Source: CAWIHS01 sp963836005
GTDB lineage: Bacteria > Pseudomonadota > Gammaproteobacteria > GRL18
Direction: 5' to 3'
DNA length: 64,000 nt
Assembly (NCBI GenBank): GCA_963836005.1
Contig: CAWIHS010000001.1
Location: 744,001 to 808,000, forward strand
Below, one piece after another: positions 1 to 7,085 of this stretch. Under the pieces are notes generated by a model. That model saw nothing but the letters and a program-made list of their open reading frames with translations. It ran no database searches and had not been told where the DNA came from. Positions within the stretch are counted from its first letter, which is position 1. Every line of letters starts with the position of its first letter. The position numbers were made by a program, and so were the translations under genes.

Positions 1-350
1 ATCAAATCAAATTGCTCTGATTTCAGTTCAGTCCATGAACAATGTACAGATCTCCCGGGGTAAGACACTAAACTGTCATTGCGTAGATGTTGGATTTATA
101 AAAACGTACCCCAGTGCAGATGGAAGGCTTAGTGGTCACGTGCCCACTGGCCTCGAATACGTCACACCTCAAATCCAATTCTTGTACATCATCCCGCAAT
201 TTCGCCTTAAGCGCCTAATTTTGGTGGATTGGGCTTCCTTCAGACCCTACCTCACGGTAACGCCCTTGCCCTTCTCCTGGCCTTCGGCTCTGCGAATACC
301 TGGCAGGAGGACTTGCACCTCCCTGGTTCAGTGCCATGCCCGGCACACAC
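1..350 (-). mobile_element. Group II intron, 5' part only (class C/attC type likely)
   Basis: On the minus strand a sequence opening GTGTGTGCCGGGCATGG begins at about 350, directly after the first bases of an attC. It contains group II domain I hallmarks: GGTGCAAGTCCTCC, then GTGAGGTAGGGTCTGAAGG followed by AAGCCC, then a CAAGAA...GATTTGAGG block. This is the RNA part that precedes the maturase ORF, and the rest lies left of the window. Insertion inside an attC is the known habit of class IIC-attC introns. The exact 5' end could be 348 or 350. Recognition is from conserved motifs only; no maturase is visible, so the class is inferred. Confidence 0.72.
201..224 (-). repeat. Mini-repeat-like copy in the group II intron
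   Basis: Minus strand CCAAAATTAGGCGCTTAAGG then CGAA inside intron domain I. It may be a natural part of this intron or an insertion; the core differs from the others by one base. Confidence 0.5.
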
Positions 351-363
351 GTTTGAGTTATGT
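351..363 (-). other. attC site, 5' end only (split by intron)
   Basis: The minus strand reads ACATAACTCAAAC right at the stop codon of the RDD cassette gene. ACATAAC is the inverse core of an attC; the rest of the site is absent because the group II intron begins here. Confidence 0.6.
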
Positions 364-819
364 CTGGCCTTCAAATTCTACGGGCTCGATTTTATTGCTT
401 CTTAAAACAACTGTACCGGCTAGCTTGTCATGCCACCCTTGCTTTCGTTTATCAATACCTACCCATATAAAACCAAGGAGTAGCGGTAACGTTGACACGT
501 AGTAGCCCAGGTACCGAATTACAAACTGACCGGTAGATGGCTTGTTTCCTGTCTTTGCATCCACAATCGTTAGCTTAGTTGCCATCTTTCCTGGAGTTGC
601 TGATTTATAGACCCAGAAAAGAACCACTCCCACAGCGGGCAATAAATAAGAAAACATAAAGTCCCAAAAACCCTTCACTAAAGAATCGTCCAACCAATAT
701 GTCTTTCCATAAACAGCTGTGAGAATAGGTAGGATAATTATCAAAACAATAATCGTGTCAATTATTGATGCCCCCACTCTTATCCAAAAACCAGCATATT
801 CTTGATCTTGACTACGCAT
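358..819 (-). CDS. RDD-family small membrane protein (gene cassette)
   Basis: 153 residues with an RDD domain: an early GFWIRVGASIIDTIIV segment (Arg then Asp), two more hydrophobic segments, and an SATPGKMATKLTIVD stretch typical of the family. RDD proteins are small inner-membrane proteins of mostly unknown function; some have been linked to ion exchange. The stop codon overlaps the attC core, as in many cassette genes. The next attC (837-924) lies just upstream, so the gene fills its cassette. No own promoter is obvious. Confidence 0.75.
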   Translation of the reverse strand: MRSQDQEYAGFWIRVGASIIDTIIVLIIILPILTAVYGKTYWLDDSLVKGFWDFMFSYLLPAVGVVLFWVYKSATPGKMATKLTIVDAKTGNKPSTGQFVIRYLGYYVSTLPLLLGFIWVGIDKRKQGWHDKLAGTVVLRSNKIEPVEFEGQT

Positions 820-836
820 TTTCTATTCACCATAAG

Positions 837-924
837 ATATAACGATTAGTATAAGGGGCGAACAAAAGCGGAGCTTTTGTTCGCCCAGTGAGCGACAGCG
901 AACGGCTTGATGCGCTTGTTATGT
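837..924 (-). other. attC site (end of the 90-residue cassette, copy 1)
   Basis: On the minus strand it opens with ACATAAC (918-924) and closes with GTTATAT (837-843). Between them is a long imperfect hairpin containing GGCGAACAAAAGC/GCTTTTGTTCGCC. It is almost identical to the site at 3366-3453. Confidence 0.85.
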
Positions 925-980
925 GTTTTTAAATGCATTTAGTAAAAAAGGCTCTGCCCTCTTTCAATCACTGACCCCAT

Positions 981-1253
981 TTATTTCTTTAAATTTAAAT
1001 TATCTCCAAAAATATCATCAGGTATCAAAGTATAGAAATAGGGCACATAGGTTAAAACTGTACCTTGATATATACCAAGATTTCTCCATGTATCAGTAAG
1101 TTCGGCTGAAAGTGATTCGTTGTATGGGTCTTGTTTTAACGCTTCTAATATTGATATTAAAGGTTTTAAACTGGCTTCCTTTGCGTATGTATTTAACATC
1201 TGAATTGCGTCATCAATGTTTCCGACATTCATATTATCTGTAATATTACTCAT
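981..1253 (-). CDS. Hypothetical 90-residue cassette protein, copy 1
   Basis: A soluble, mostly helical acidic protein of 90 residues (begins MSNITDNMNVGNIDDAIQML, ends NLNLKK). I do not recognise a family. It is flanked by attC sites at 837-924 and 1325-1394, so it is a mobile cassette. An identical protein is encoded at 3510-3782. The spacing to the upstream attC is about 70 bp, enough for a ribosome-binding site but with no clear promoter. Confidence 0.7.
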   Translation of the reverse strand: MSNITDNMNVGNIDDAIQMLNTYAKEASLKPLISILEALKQDPYNESLSAELTDTWRNLGIYQGTVLTYVPYFYTLIPDDIFGDNLNLKK

Positions 1254-1324
1254 ATTTCTTTTTATCCGTTTTTATCAAGCATTATGGGGAGCAGCCCCCT
1301 TTTATTTTTGCTTTCCATCTATTA

Positions 1325-1394
1325 CACATAACATCTTAGCGTTTATACGTTGTGGGCAGTGCAACGGAGCATGACGTATAAACGTCTGTTGGAC
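1325..1394 (-). other. attC site (end of ORF-less cassette, copy 1)
   Basis: Minus strand: GTCCAAC (1388-1394) ... GTTATGT (1325-1332), with stem arms AGACGTTTATACGT and ACGTATAAACGCT. It is about 70 bp long. A near-identical site is at 3854-3923. Confidence 0.8.
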
Positions 1395-1683
1395 ATTGCC
1401 GCGTGGTTTGTCCTGATACTATTAATGGAATTTGTTTTTTTATATTCCAGGTCAGGGCGCCATTCTCAGCATCCGGGTGATCCCTTTCAGTATAAATAAG
1501 GTCGTGGATATGCCCTGTTTATACAATGTTCAATCACTTAATTCACCTCATTATCCCTGTCTTTCATTGACCAGGCAATAGCGTGCCCCCAAGCCCTCTG
1601 AAAGCTTGCTTTTCAATGACCCTGCCCCACAGTTTTTCCCCTTGTTGTTAGCTCAATATCGTCGTCGATATTTTACCGCTAAC
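1395..1683 (-). other. ORF-less gene cassette, copy 1
   Basis: About 290 bp between two attC sites with no open reading frame above 60 codons on either strand. It is kept nearly unchanged in the second copy (3924-4212; one visible base change). ORF-less cassettes are known in integrons and may carry promoters, small RNAs or spacer functions. I see no specific RNA fold beyond the attC hairpins. Confidence 0.65.
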
Positions 1684-1750
1684 AAATAAGGATCAGTTGT
1701 GGTTCCCTTCGCTACGCTCCGGTCTCACAATCTATCCTTATTTGTTAGGC
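1677..1750 (-). other. attC site of the DUF4345 cassette, copy 1
   Basis: Minus strand: GCCTAAC (1744-1750) ... GTTAGCGG (1676-1683), with arms AAATAAGGAT and ATCCTTATTT. The outer core pairs exactly with the cassette start at 2176-2181. Confidence 0.85.
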
Positions 1751-1767
1751 TCTGTTTTCATCAGCAA

Positions 1768-2148
1768 TTATTCCGGTAATTTGTAGATCCAATAAGCTAT
1801 TGGTGCAAGAACAAATTCTAATCCAATATATAGGATTAGAATTGGTTGAGGTTGGCCATCTACAAAATAGCTAATCAATCGACCAACGACTAAACCACCA
1901 GCGAACAAGACAACCGTAAGAAGGGCTGGGTTTCTGTATGCTTGATTAAAAGCTGAATAGAGCCAAAACAGACCGAGAGCAAGATACAGACACATAATAG
2001 CCCTTAATATGTGTGCAATATTTGTATCGAGCATGTCGATACCCAGGAATGTAGAAGCAAACCAATCAGGGGAAATGCCGTAGGCCAGCGCTATTGGTAT
2101 TACCGCAACGAATGCAAATATTAGAAAATGCTTCTTTATATTTTTCAT
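1768..2148 (-). CDS. DUF4345-like small membrane protein (gene cassette)
   Basis: 126 residues with four hydrophobic segments, and a central IAHILRAIMCLYLALGLFWL block that resembles the DUF4345 family of unknown-function inner-membrane proteins. The start is preceded by AGGAGTAAATTTGAA, a good ribosome-binding site. The attC follows the stop by 17 bp. A truncated copy lies at 4182-4454, so this is the intact parent form. Family assignment is from memory of the motif and is moderate. Confidence 0.7.
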   Translation of the reverse strand: MKNIKKHFLIFAFVAVIPIALAYGISPDWFASTFLGIDMLDTNIAHILRAIMCLYLALGLFWLYSAFNQAYRNPALLTVVLFAGGLVVGRLISYFVDGQPQPILILYIGLEFVLAPIAYWIYKLPE

Positions 2149-2175
2149 TTCAAATTTACTCCTGTTGCTATTGAA

Positions 2176-2262
2176 GCCTAACGCTTAACATCACCGGGAA
2201 AATAAAGTTGCATAGCGAAGCGGCGCAGCTTTATTTTGTCCGCGTGAATGTTTTAGTTAGGT
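2176..2262 (-). other. attC site of the two-gene membrane cassette
   Basis: Minus strand: ACCTAAC (2256-2262) ... GTTAGGC (2176-2182). Arms share AAAATAAAG/CTTTATTTT. The 3' part of the 202-residue gene and its stop run into this site. Confidence 0.85.
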
Positions 2263-2839
2263 GTTCATTATTGCTTGCCGACAAAATTTCGTTAATTGTG
2301 CTAAATACAAAATCAATTGTCATATTTCCTTTTTCTATACCTGCTAGTAGAGCCGTAGACTCTTCTTGAGATAGTTTATTGTTCTTAATTAACAGCTGGA
2401 TTCCCTCAATCACCTTTTTCATTTTTTCATTGTTTTTCTGCGAGGATTGGGATTGATTTTGTAATGTTTTAATCCTTTCTTTCAATTCACGGACATTCAT
2501 TTGCTTGATTGCATCACTCTTACCTCCATTGCTGACTAGTTTACTAATCCCATAGCCAACTGCGCCACCAACCGCAACACTACCCACAACCCAACCAACT
2601 GGTGTAGTAGTAACAAAGATGCCACCTAGAATAGAACCAACAGTGGAAGAACCGAAAATTGTAGCAACTCCTGCAGCACTCGCCGTTGCGCCAGCTAGGC
2701 CAGCGCCTGCAACTCCACCCAACCCTGTGGCACCTAATTCACCAAGCACTCCAACCCTGTCTCTAGGGCTTTTTTTCATTTTTTCTAAAGCCAATATATA
2801 TTCGTCTACGCTCAATTGATTATTACTTTTCATGGTCAA
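2231..2839 (-). CDS. Glycine-rich membrane-inserting protein, second gene of a two-gene cassette
   Basis: 202 residues. Residues about 30-105 are a run of Gly/Ala-rich hydrophobic sequence with GxxxG spacing (GELGATGLGGVAGAGLAG, then VGWVVGSVAVGGAVGYGISK). A predicted coiled coil follows (MNVRELKERIKTLQNQSQ...). No known family is recognised. The design, two or three glycine-zipper helices plus a soluble helical tail, is like pore-forming or membrane-perturbing effectors, but that is inference. It follows the 162-residue gene by 6 bp, so the pair is co-translated. Confidence 0.7.
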   Translation of the reverse strand: MTMKSNNQLSVDEYILALEKMKKSPRDRVGVLGELGATGLGGVAGAGLAGATASAAGVATIFGSSTVGSILGGIFVTTTPVGWVVGSVAVGGAVGYGISKLVSNGGKSDAIKQMNVRELKERIKTLQNQSQSSQKNNEKMKKVIEGIQLLIKNNKLSQEESTALLAGIEKGNMTIDFVFSTINEILSASNNEHLTKTFTRTK

Positions 2840-2845
2840 TATCTT

Positions 2846-3334
2846 TTATGAGAACTCCAAATGAAGAGCGTTAAAGATATTTGCGAATAATTCAAAGAAT
2901 TTTCTTGCGATCAAAATTAATTCTTGAGTTATTCCGATCGCATCATCGGTTGGCTTTTGGCCTTGATCAAGCCGATAACCTGCAATTCCACCGACAACAA
3001 TTGAAATTGCTGTTACGAGTGGTGCCAAGATTGGTCCAAAAAATGGGATCATGCTTATCAGGGCCCCGGCTGCTGCGCCAATGGCTACACCAACCGCTAG
3101 ATGAGGGTTTTCTTTAATAAACTTCATTATTTCAACAAGGATAACCTTGCCAATATGAATAACTTGGCCGCCAATGATTTTTGTTTTTTCCCAAAGTTCA
3201 TCTATCCGAGTAATAACTTCTTGTGGCAAGCCAGAATTCGTAAGCTGGGTAATCGCATCGATCCTATCGATTTCCATAGCATTTGAATTTAATACAGCTA
3301 TTTTTAATTTTGCTTCAGATTCTGCCAGCGACAT
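2846..3334 (-). CDS. Glycine-zipper membrane protein, first gene of a two-gene cassette
   Basis: 162 residues: a soluble helical first half (to about residue 80), then a hydrophobic hairpin (NPHLAVGVAIGAAAGALI and ILAPLVTAISIVVGGIAGYR) and an amphipathic C-terminus. The two hydrophobic segments carry GxxxG/AxxxG zippers. It has no recognised family. Together with the downstream 202-residue protein it fills one cassette between attC sites 3366-3453 and 2176-2262. The pairing of two different membrane-inserting proteins in one mobile cassette suggests a working unit such as a toxin or defence pair, or effector plus partner; this is inference. Confidence 0.7.
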   Translation of the reverse strand: MSLAESEAKLKIAVLNSNAMEIDRIDAITQLTNSGLPQEVITRIDELWEKTKIIGGQVIHIGKVILVEIMKFIKENPHLAVGVAIGAAAGALISMIPFFGPILAPLVTAISIVVGGIAGYRLDQGQKPTDDAIGITQELILIARKFFELFANIFNALHLEFS

Positions 3335-3365
3335 ATGTGGTCCTCTTATGATTGGTCATTTCTAC

Positions 3366-3453
3366 ACCTAACGATTAGTATAAGGGGCGAACAAAAGCGG
3401 AGCTTTTGTTCGCCCAGTGAGCGACAGCGGACGGCTTGATGCGCTTGTTATGT
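3366..3453 (-). other. attC site (end of 90-residue cassette, copy 2)
   Basis: Minus strand: ACATAAC (3447-3453) ... GTTAGGT (3366-3372). Near-identical to 837-924 through the hairpin; it differs at the 3' core because a different cassette follows. Confidence 0.85.
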
Positions 3454-3509
3454 GTTTTTAAATGCATTTAGTAAAAAAGGCTCTGCCCTCTTTCAATCAC
3501 TGACCCCAT

Positions 3510-3782
3510 TTATTTCTTTAAATTTAAATTATCTCCAAAAATATCATCAGGTATCAAAGTATAGAAATAGGGCACATAGGTTAAAACTGTACCTTGATAT
3601 ATACCAAGATTTCTCCATGTATCAGTAAGTTCGGCTGAAAGTGATTCGTTGTATGGGTCTTGTTTTAACGCTTCTAATATTGATATTAAAGGTTTTAAAC
3701 TGGCTTCCTTTGCGTATGTATTTAACATCTGAATTGCGTCATCAATGTTTCCGACATTCATATTATCTGTAATATTACTCAT
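3510..3782 (-). CDS. Hypothetical 90-residue cassette protein, copy 2
   Basis: Same protein as at 981-1253, residue for residue. The family is unknown. It is flanked by attC 3366-3453 and 3854-3923. Retention without amino-acid change in both copies means either a very recent duplication or selection; the few base differences nearby favour a recent event. Confidence 0.7.
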   Translation of the reverse strand: MSNITDNMNVGNIDDAIQMLNTYAKEASLKPLISILEALKQDPYNESLSAELTDTWRNLGIYQGTVLTYVPYFYTLIPDDIFGDNLNLKK

Positions 3783-3853
3783 ATTTCTTTTTATCCGTTT
3801 TTATCAAGCATTATGGGGAGCAGCCCCCTTTTATTTTTGCTTTCCATCTATTA

Positions 3854-3923
3854 CACATAACATCTTAGCGTTTATACGTTGTGGGCAGTGCAACGGAGCA
3901 TGACGTATAAATGTCTGTTGGAC
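3854..3923 (-). other. attC site (end of ORF-less cassette, copy 2)
   Basis: Duplicate of the site at 1325-1394, with one base change in the right arm (AAATGTCTG instead of AAACGTCTG on the plus strand). Confidence 0.8.
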
Positions 3924-4212
3924 ATTGCCGCGTGGTTTGTCCTGATACTATTAATGGAATTTGTTTTTTTATATTCCAGGTCAGGGCGCCATTCTCAGCA
4001 TCCGGGTGATCCCTTTCAGTATAAATAAGGTCGTGGATATGCCCTGTTTATACAATGTTCAATCACTTAATTCACCTCATTATCCCTGTCTTTCATTGAC
4101 CAGGCAATAGCGTGCCCTCAAGCCCTCTGAAAGCTTGCTTTTCAATGACCCTGCCCCACAGTTTTTCCCCTTGTTGTTAGCTCAATATCGTCGTCGATAT
4201 TTTACCGCTAAC
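3924..4212 (-). other. ORF-less gene cassette, copy 2
   Basis: Copy of 1395-1683. It lacks an intact upstream attC partner, because the neighbouring attC was removed by the 223-bp deletion; only the GTTAGCGG core end (minus strand, about 4205-4212) remains. Confidence 0.65.
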
Positions 4213-4454
4213 AAGACAACCGTAAGAAGGGCTGGGTTTCTGTATGCTTGATTAAAAGCTGAATAGAGCCAAAACAGACCGAGAGCAAGATACAGACACA
4301 TAATAGCCCTTAATATGTGTGCAATATTTGTATCGAGCATGTCGATACCCAGGAATGTAGAAGCAAACCAATCAGGGGAAATGCCGTAGGCCAGCGCTAT
4401 TGGTATTACCGCAACGAATGCAAATATTAGAAAATGCTTCTTTATATTTTTCAT
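4182..4454 (-). pseudogene. 3'-truncated copy of the DUF4345-like cassette gene
   Basis: The first 82-83 residues match the protein at 1768-2148; the frame then runs into cassette DNA and ends in a foreign LLAVKYRRRY tail. The junction replaces TTGTTCGC of the gene with TTGTTAGC of the attC end, so gene 3' part and attC hairpin were lost together. The native start is at 4454, with the same AGGAG ribosome-binding site as copy 1. Two to three membrane segments remain; function is unlikely. Confidence 0.85.
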
Positions 4455-4481
4455 TTCAAATTTACTCCTGTTGCTATTGAA

Positions 4482-4586
4482 GCCTAACGTAAGGCTAAGG
4501 CGACCCAAACCGCGCTGGCACCGAAGCCTTCAACAAACCGCGAGCTCGACGCGCGGTTTGGGGTCGCCTTGAGCCTTTTGTTATGT
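4482..4586 (-). other. attC site of the 123-residue membrane cassette
   Basis: Minus strand: ACATAAC (4580-4586) ... GTTAGGC (4482-4488), with arms AGGCGACCCCAAACCGCG and CGCGGTTTGGGTCGCC. At about 105 bp it is the longest attC in the array. Confidence 0.88.
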
Positions 4587-4591
4587 TTTCT

Positions 4592-4963
4592 TCAACTTGG
4601 CGCAAATTGTACAAGTTCTTTCACTCCTCTTGGAGTACACTCCAAGCTTACTGCTTTATTGTCTTTGAATTGAATCTCAACGATATTACTTTTCTCGGAG
4701 TAAAAAGAACCAGCAATTGCGATTACAAGCGCAATTACAACACCCAGAACATTTAGAAGCATGCCCAGAATGACGCTGAGTATTATTGCTCCCAAAATAA
4801 AACCAATTACACCAAACTTCTTTTCTTTGGTTACGTTGGCTGTAACAGATAGGATTTGCTCTGGCGAATAGATGCCTTTCTGCGCACCTTCAATAACCAA
4901 TTTCTTATCCCTGCTGATAAATGCAGAACCTTTGACGCCAAAGTTGCCACCAATGATCTTCAT
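4592..4963 (-). CDS. Small membrane protein of unknown function (gene cassette)
   Basis: 123 residues. A soluble N-terminal half (MKIIGGNFGVKGSAF...) leads into two adjacent transmembrane segments (about residues 50-85: VIGFILGAIILSVILGMLLNV and VVIALVIAIAG) and a charged C-terminal segment. It has no recognised domain. Cassette borders are the attC at 4482-4586 and the one at 5007-5084. The start follows AGCAAAAGAATG without a strong Shine-Dalgarno sequence. Confidence 0.65.
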   Translation of the reverse strand: MKIIGGNFGVKGSAFISRDKKLVIEGAQKGIYSPEQILSVTANVTKEKKFGVIGFILGAIILSVILGMLLNVLGVVIALVIAIAGSFYSEKSNIVEIQFKDNKAVSLECTPRGVKELVQFAPS

Positions 4964-5006
4964 TCTTTTGCTCCGTGTGATGACCTTTGGTGATCATCTC
5001 TGTAAA

Positions 5007-5084
5007 ACATAACGTTGCCATAAACCGCGCGAGCTTGCGAGCGTCGGGTGAACAAAGGGAGCGAATTTGATGGCCTTGTTATAT
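5007..5084 (-). other. attC site of the HEPN-like cassette
   Basis: Minus strand: ATATAAC (5078-5084) ... GTTATGT (5007-5013). The inner arms are GC-rich and imperfect. The stop of the upstream gene lies inside it. Confidence 0.8.
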
Positions 5085-5774
5085 GCCTGTTTCATTAATA
5101 GTATCTAAGCTATAAACTTTCTTTTGGCTAACAATATATATAAGCACTTCCACCACATCCATTGAAACATAGTGCATTGTCACAAAATCTGAATTCTCCT
5201 GGACAGCACCGTGGTTAAACTCTAATACTTTACCTCTGTAATTAACACTGGAATTACCATTATCTCTAGAGAAGTGAATACCATTATTATGAATGCAATT
5301 ACGAATTATGAATAGCAATGTTACAGCATCATAGCAATGTTCTGGTTCTGCATTTCCCAAGGCTTCTAGAAGACTCTTTTTTATTCTTTTAAAATCTGCT
5401 GCTCCTTTATTACTTGGGACAACAGCTCGCAGAATATTTCTAAATGTGGACTCAATAATGCCGCTTAAATTATAGATATATGAATTTTGTGCAAACACCA
5501 AATATTGGTTTCGTACATCTTGTGCATCTCTAGTGGTTGCTGGTTTAACTTTTTCACTCATAAACTGGTCATGGGATAAGTAATCTTCATAAAACAGCAG
5601 TGTAAGGCTGTATGAACGAAGCAAGTTATCTAGTTGTGTGAATGCCCTTAATCGAATATCAGTACTTGGATTCCAGCAGTACTCAGAGACGAGAAAGTTG
5701 TATTTTTCTAGCAACTTTAATCTTAGCTCTTCATTAAATTGAAGGCGCGAAATATTTTTAATATCCAAAACCAT
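5079..5774 (-). CDS. HEPN-like protein (gene cassette)
   Basis: 231 residues, all-helical in character. Residues about 160-180 contain LLFIIRNCIHNNGIHF, matching the RNxxxH-type signature of HEPN domains seen in ribonuclease toxins and abortive-infection proteins. No second domain is evident. The gene fills the cassette between attC 5007-5084 and 5804-5860. If the domain is active it may cut RNA, as in defence or toxin systems; no antitoxin gene is seen in the same cassette. The HEPN call rests on the short motif and overall fold impression. Confidence 0.55.
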   Translation of the reverse strand: MVLDIKNISRLQFNEELRLKLLEKYNFLVSEYCWNPSTDIRLRAFTQLDNLLRSYSLTLLFYEDYLSHDQFMSEKVKPATTRDAQDVRNQYLVFAQNSYIYNLSGIIESTFRNILRAVVPSNKGAADFKRIKKSLLEALGNAEPEHCYDAVTLLFIIRNCIHNNGIHFSRDNGNSSVNYRGKVLEFNHGAVQENSDFVTMHYVSMDVVEVLIYIVSQKKVYSLDTINETGI

Positions 5775-5803
5775 ATAATATTTCTTAATTAGTCAATATC
5801 GGC

Positions 5804-5860
5804 ATATAACGCTAGCTTCAGCCGCCGAGGAACGAGGTCGGCTGTAAGCACTAGTTAGCC
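5804..5860 (-). other. attC site of the frameshifted secreted-protein cassette
   Basis: Minus strand: GGCTAAC (5854-5860) ... GTTATAT (5804-5810), with arms AGTGCTTACAGCCGAC and GGCTGAAGCTAGC. It is about 57 bp, near the minimum attC size. Confidence 0.82.
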
Positions 5861-6405
5861 TTTTCTATTACACGTGTTAATACTAGACTGTTTGCTGCGT
5901 TCTCTAAGTTTTTGAAGCCCGGTTTGTCGTCATGGTATGCCCAAACCGTGATAGAATCGCCTGCTTGTGTTACTGCAACTAGTCCTCCTTGTCTCCAACC
6001 TGAAAAGTTTTCCGTCCGAAGCACGCCATACGAGACATCCTTAGGCAATTTTTGTGTAATACTGAGTGACCCTATCTCGAGGATGCCCAATAGCAGGACC
6101 AGTAGTCCACGCAACATCAAAAATTCGACCTTTCGTTGTAGACCTGAGACTCCACGTCGTCCGTTTCTCACCAAGAACTCCACCACCAGATACCAAGTAT
6201 GTATAATTTTTACTGTCTACGTATTTACCAATGATGAAATCCGCACCATTATTTAGTATTACTCGTTCTGGCAAACGGGCTTCAATACAATCTAATATGG
6301 CATTTAACTTTGTGTACGTATCATCTTCTGTCAAGCGGCCACAATCTGCTATAAGATTATGCGATGCCAGCAAAAATACGGTAAAAAGAAGTGACCTATT
6401 CATTT
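5851..6405 (-). pseudogene. Secreted cassette protein split by a frameshift
   Basis: The gene starts at ATG 6405 with GGAGGG eight bases upstream (MNRSLLFTVFLLASHNLIADC), giving a signal peptide. The frame runs to 6041 and ends early (...AWTTGPAIGH then a different tail). A second frame from about 6085 to 5851 continues with sensible sequence (EIGSLSITQKLPKDVSYGVLR...TRVIEKAN) and stops inside the attC, where a cassette gene should stop. One indel near 6075-6085 would restore one ORF of about 185 residues. The family is unknown. Confidence 0.7.
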
Positions 6406-6729
6406 TATATCCCTCCGAAATAGACATGATATAGGTGGATATTGCTTGTCACATTCATGTTCTTTTCTATCGATATTATTTGAAGGAATGTCACTAGGAT
6501 ATATATCCTCATTTAAGTGATCGTTATCGAGAATGAGTGGTGCATCAATACCTGATGCGTTGTCCGTAACGTCCTCTTCAGGCAATGTATAGTGAGTATT
6601 TTCATTGGTACCTGATTCTAGATCTGGCTGCTCTACTTCTGTATGTGCGTTTATATACAGACGAACAATTCCCGCTAAAGCCGAGACAACACCGGCAATT
6701 GCACTGATTTTTGTGTATCTACCTTCCAT
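6400..6729 (-). CDS. Hypothetical membrane-anchored acidic protein (same cassette)
   Basis: 109 residues: one N-terminal membrane segment (ISAIAGVVSALAGIVRLYI) followed by an acidic, Asn/Asp-rich exposed tail with no domain I know. It begins 15 bp inside the attC at 6744-6809 and overlaps the start of the secreted protein downstream, so the two form a small operon in one cassette. It could be a real small protein or a leader ORF. Confidence 0.45.
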   Translation of the reverse strand: MEGRYTKISAIAGVVSALAGIVRLYINAHTEVEQPDLESGTNENTHYTLPEEDVTDNASGIDAPLILDNDHLNEDIYPSDIPSNNIDRKEHECDKQYPPISCLFRRDIK

Positions 6730-6743
6730 ATTTTTGCTTGGGT

Positions 6744-6809
6744 GGCTAACGTTTGAGTTAACTTGACGGCGCGTTTTCCGCGCCGGTCAAGTTGGACGAG
6801 TTGTTATAA
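6744..6809 (-). other. attC site of the toxin-antitoxin cassette
   Basis: Minus strand: CTTATAAC (6802-6809) ... GTTAGCC (6744-6750), with arms CAACTTGACCGGCGCG and CGCGCCGTCAAGTT. CTTATAAC is the exact complement of GTTATAAG at the attI junction (7431-7438), as expected for the first cassette. Confidence 0.9.
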
Positions 6810-7085
6810 GCGCTCTTCTTTGTGGTGCCATACTCGAAGGATATATATTTGTTTTGAATGTATCAAATAACGAGCAATATAATTCCCAATAATTAAATCA
6901 CGTATCATTTCAGGGTTAGGCGCAAGCTCTACCTCAACACCCATGTATGGAAAAGTTTTTAATTGAGAAATTCCTTTTCGTATTGATTTAGCAATTTTTT
7001 GTGCAGCTTGTGGATTTTTTATTGCTATGAATTCTCTAAGGCGCATTAAGTCAACTATTGCTTCCTGAGAATATACTATTTTCAT
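6804..7085 (-). CDS. RelE/ParE-family toxin (gene cassette)
   Basis: 93 residues with the ParE/RelE fold pattern: an N-terminal helix pair (SQEAIVDLMRLREFIAIKNPQAAQKI), a mid GVEVELAPNPEMIRDLIIGNYIARYLI strand block and a C-terminal VWHHKEER. Members of this superfamily poison gyrase or cut ribosome-bound mRNA; which one applies cannot be told here. Start overlaps the antitoxin stop by 4 bp. Toxin-antitoxin cassettes are thought to stabilise integron arrays. Confidence 0.88.
   Translation of the reverse strand: MKIVYSQEAIVDLMRLREFIAIKNPQAAQKIAKSIRKGISQLKTFPYMGVEVELAPNPEMIRDLIIGNYIARYLIHSKQIYILRVWHHKEERL

Larger units (their letters stand above)
3370..4489. repeat. Duplicated cassette block, copy 2 (copy 1 is 841-2183)
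   Basis: Positions 841-1685 match 3370-4214 at a constant offset of 2529 with only a few base changes. Positions 1904-2183 match 4210-4489 at an offset of 2306. The 223-bp difference is a deletion in copy 2. The ends of the block lie at attC core sites, so the duplication consists of whole cassettes. Confidence 0.92.
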
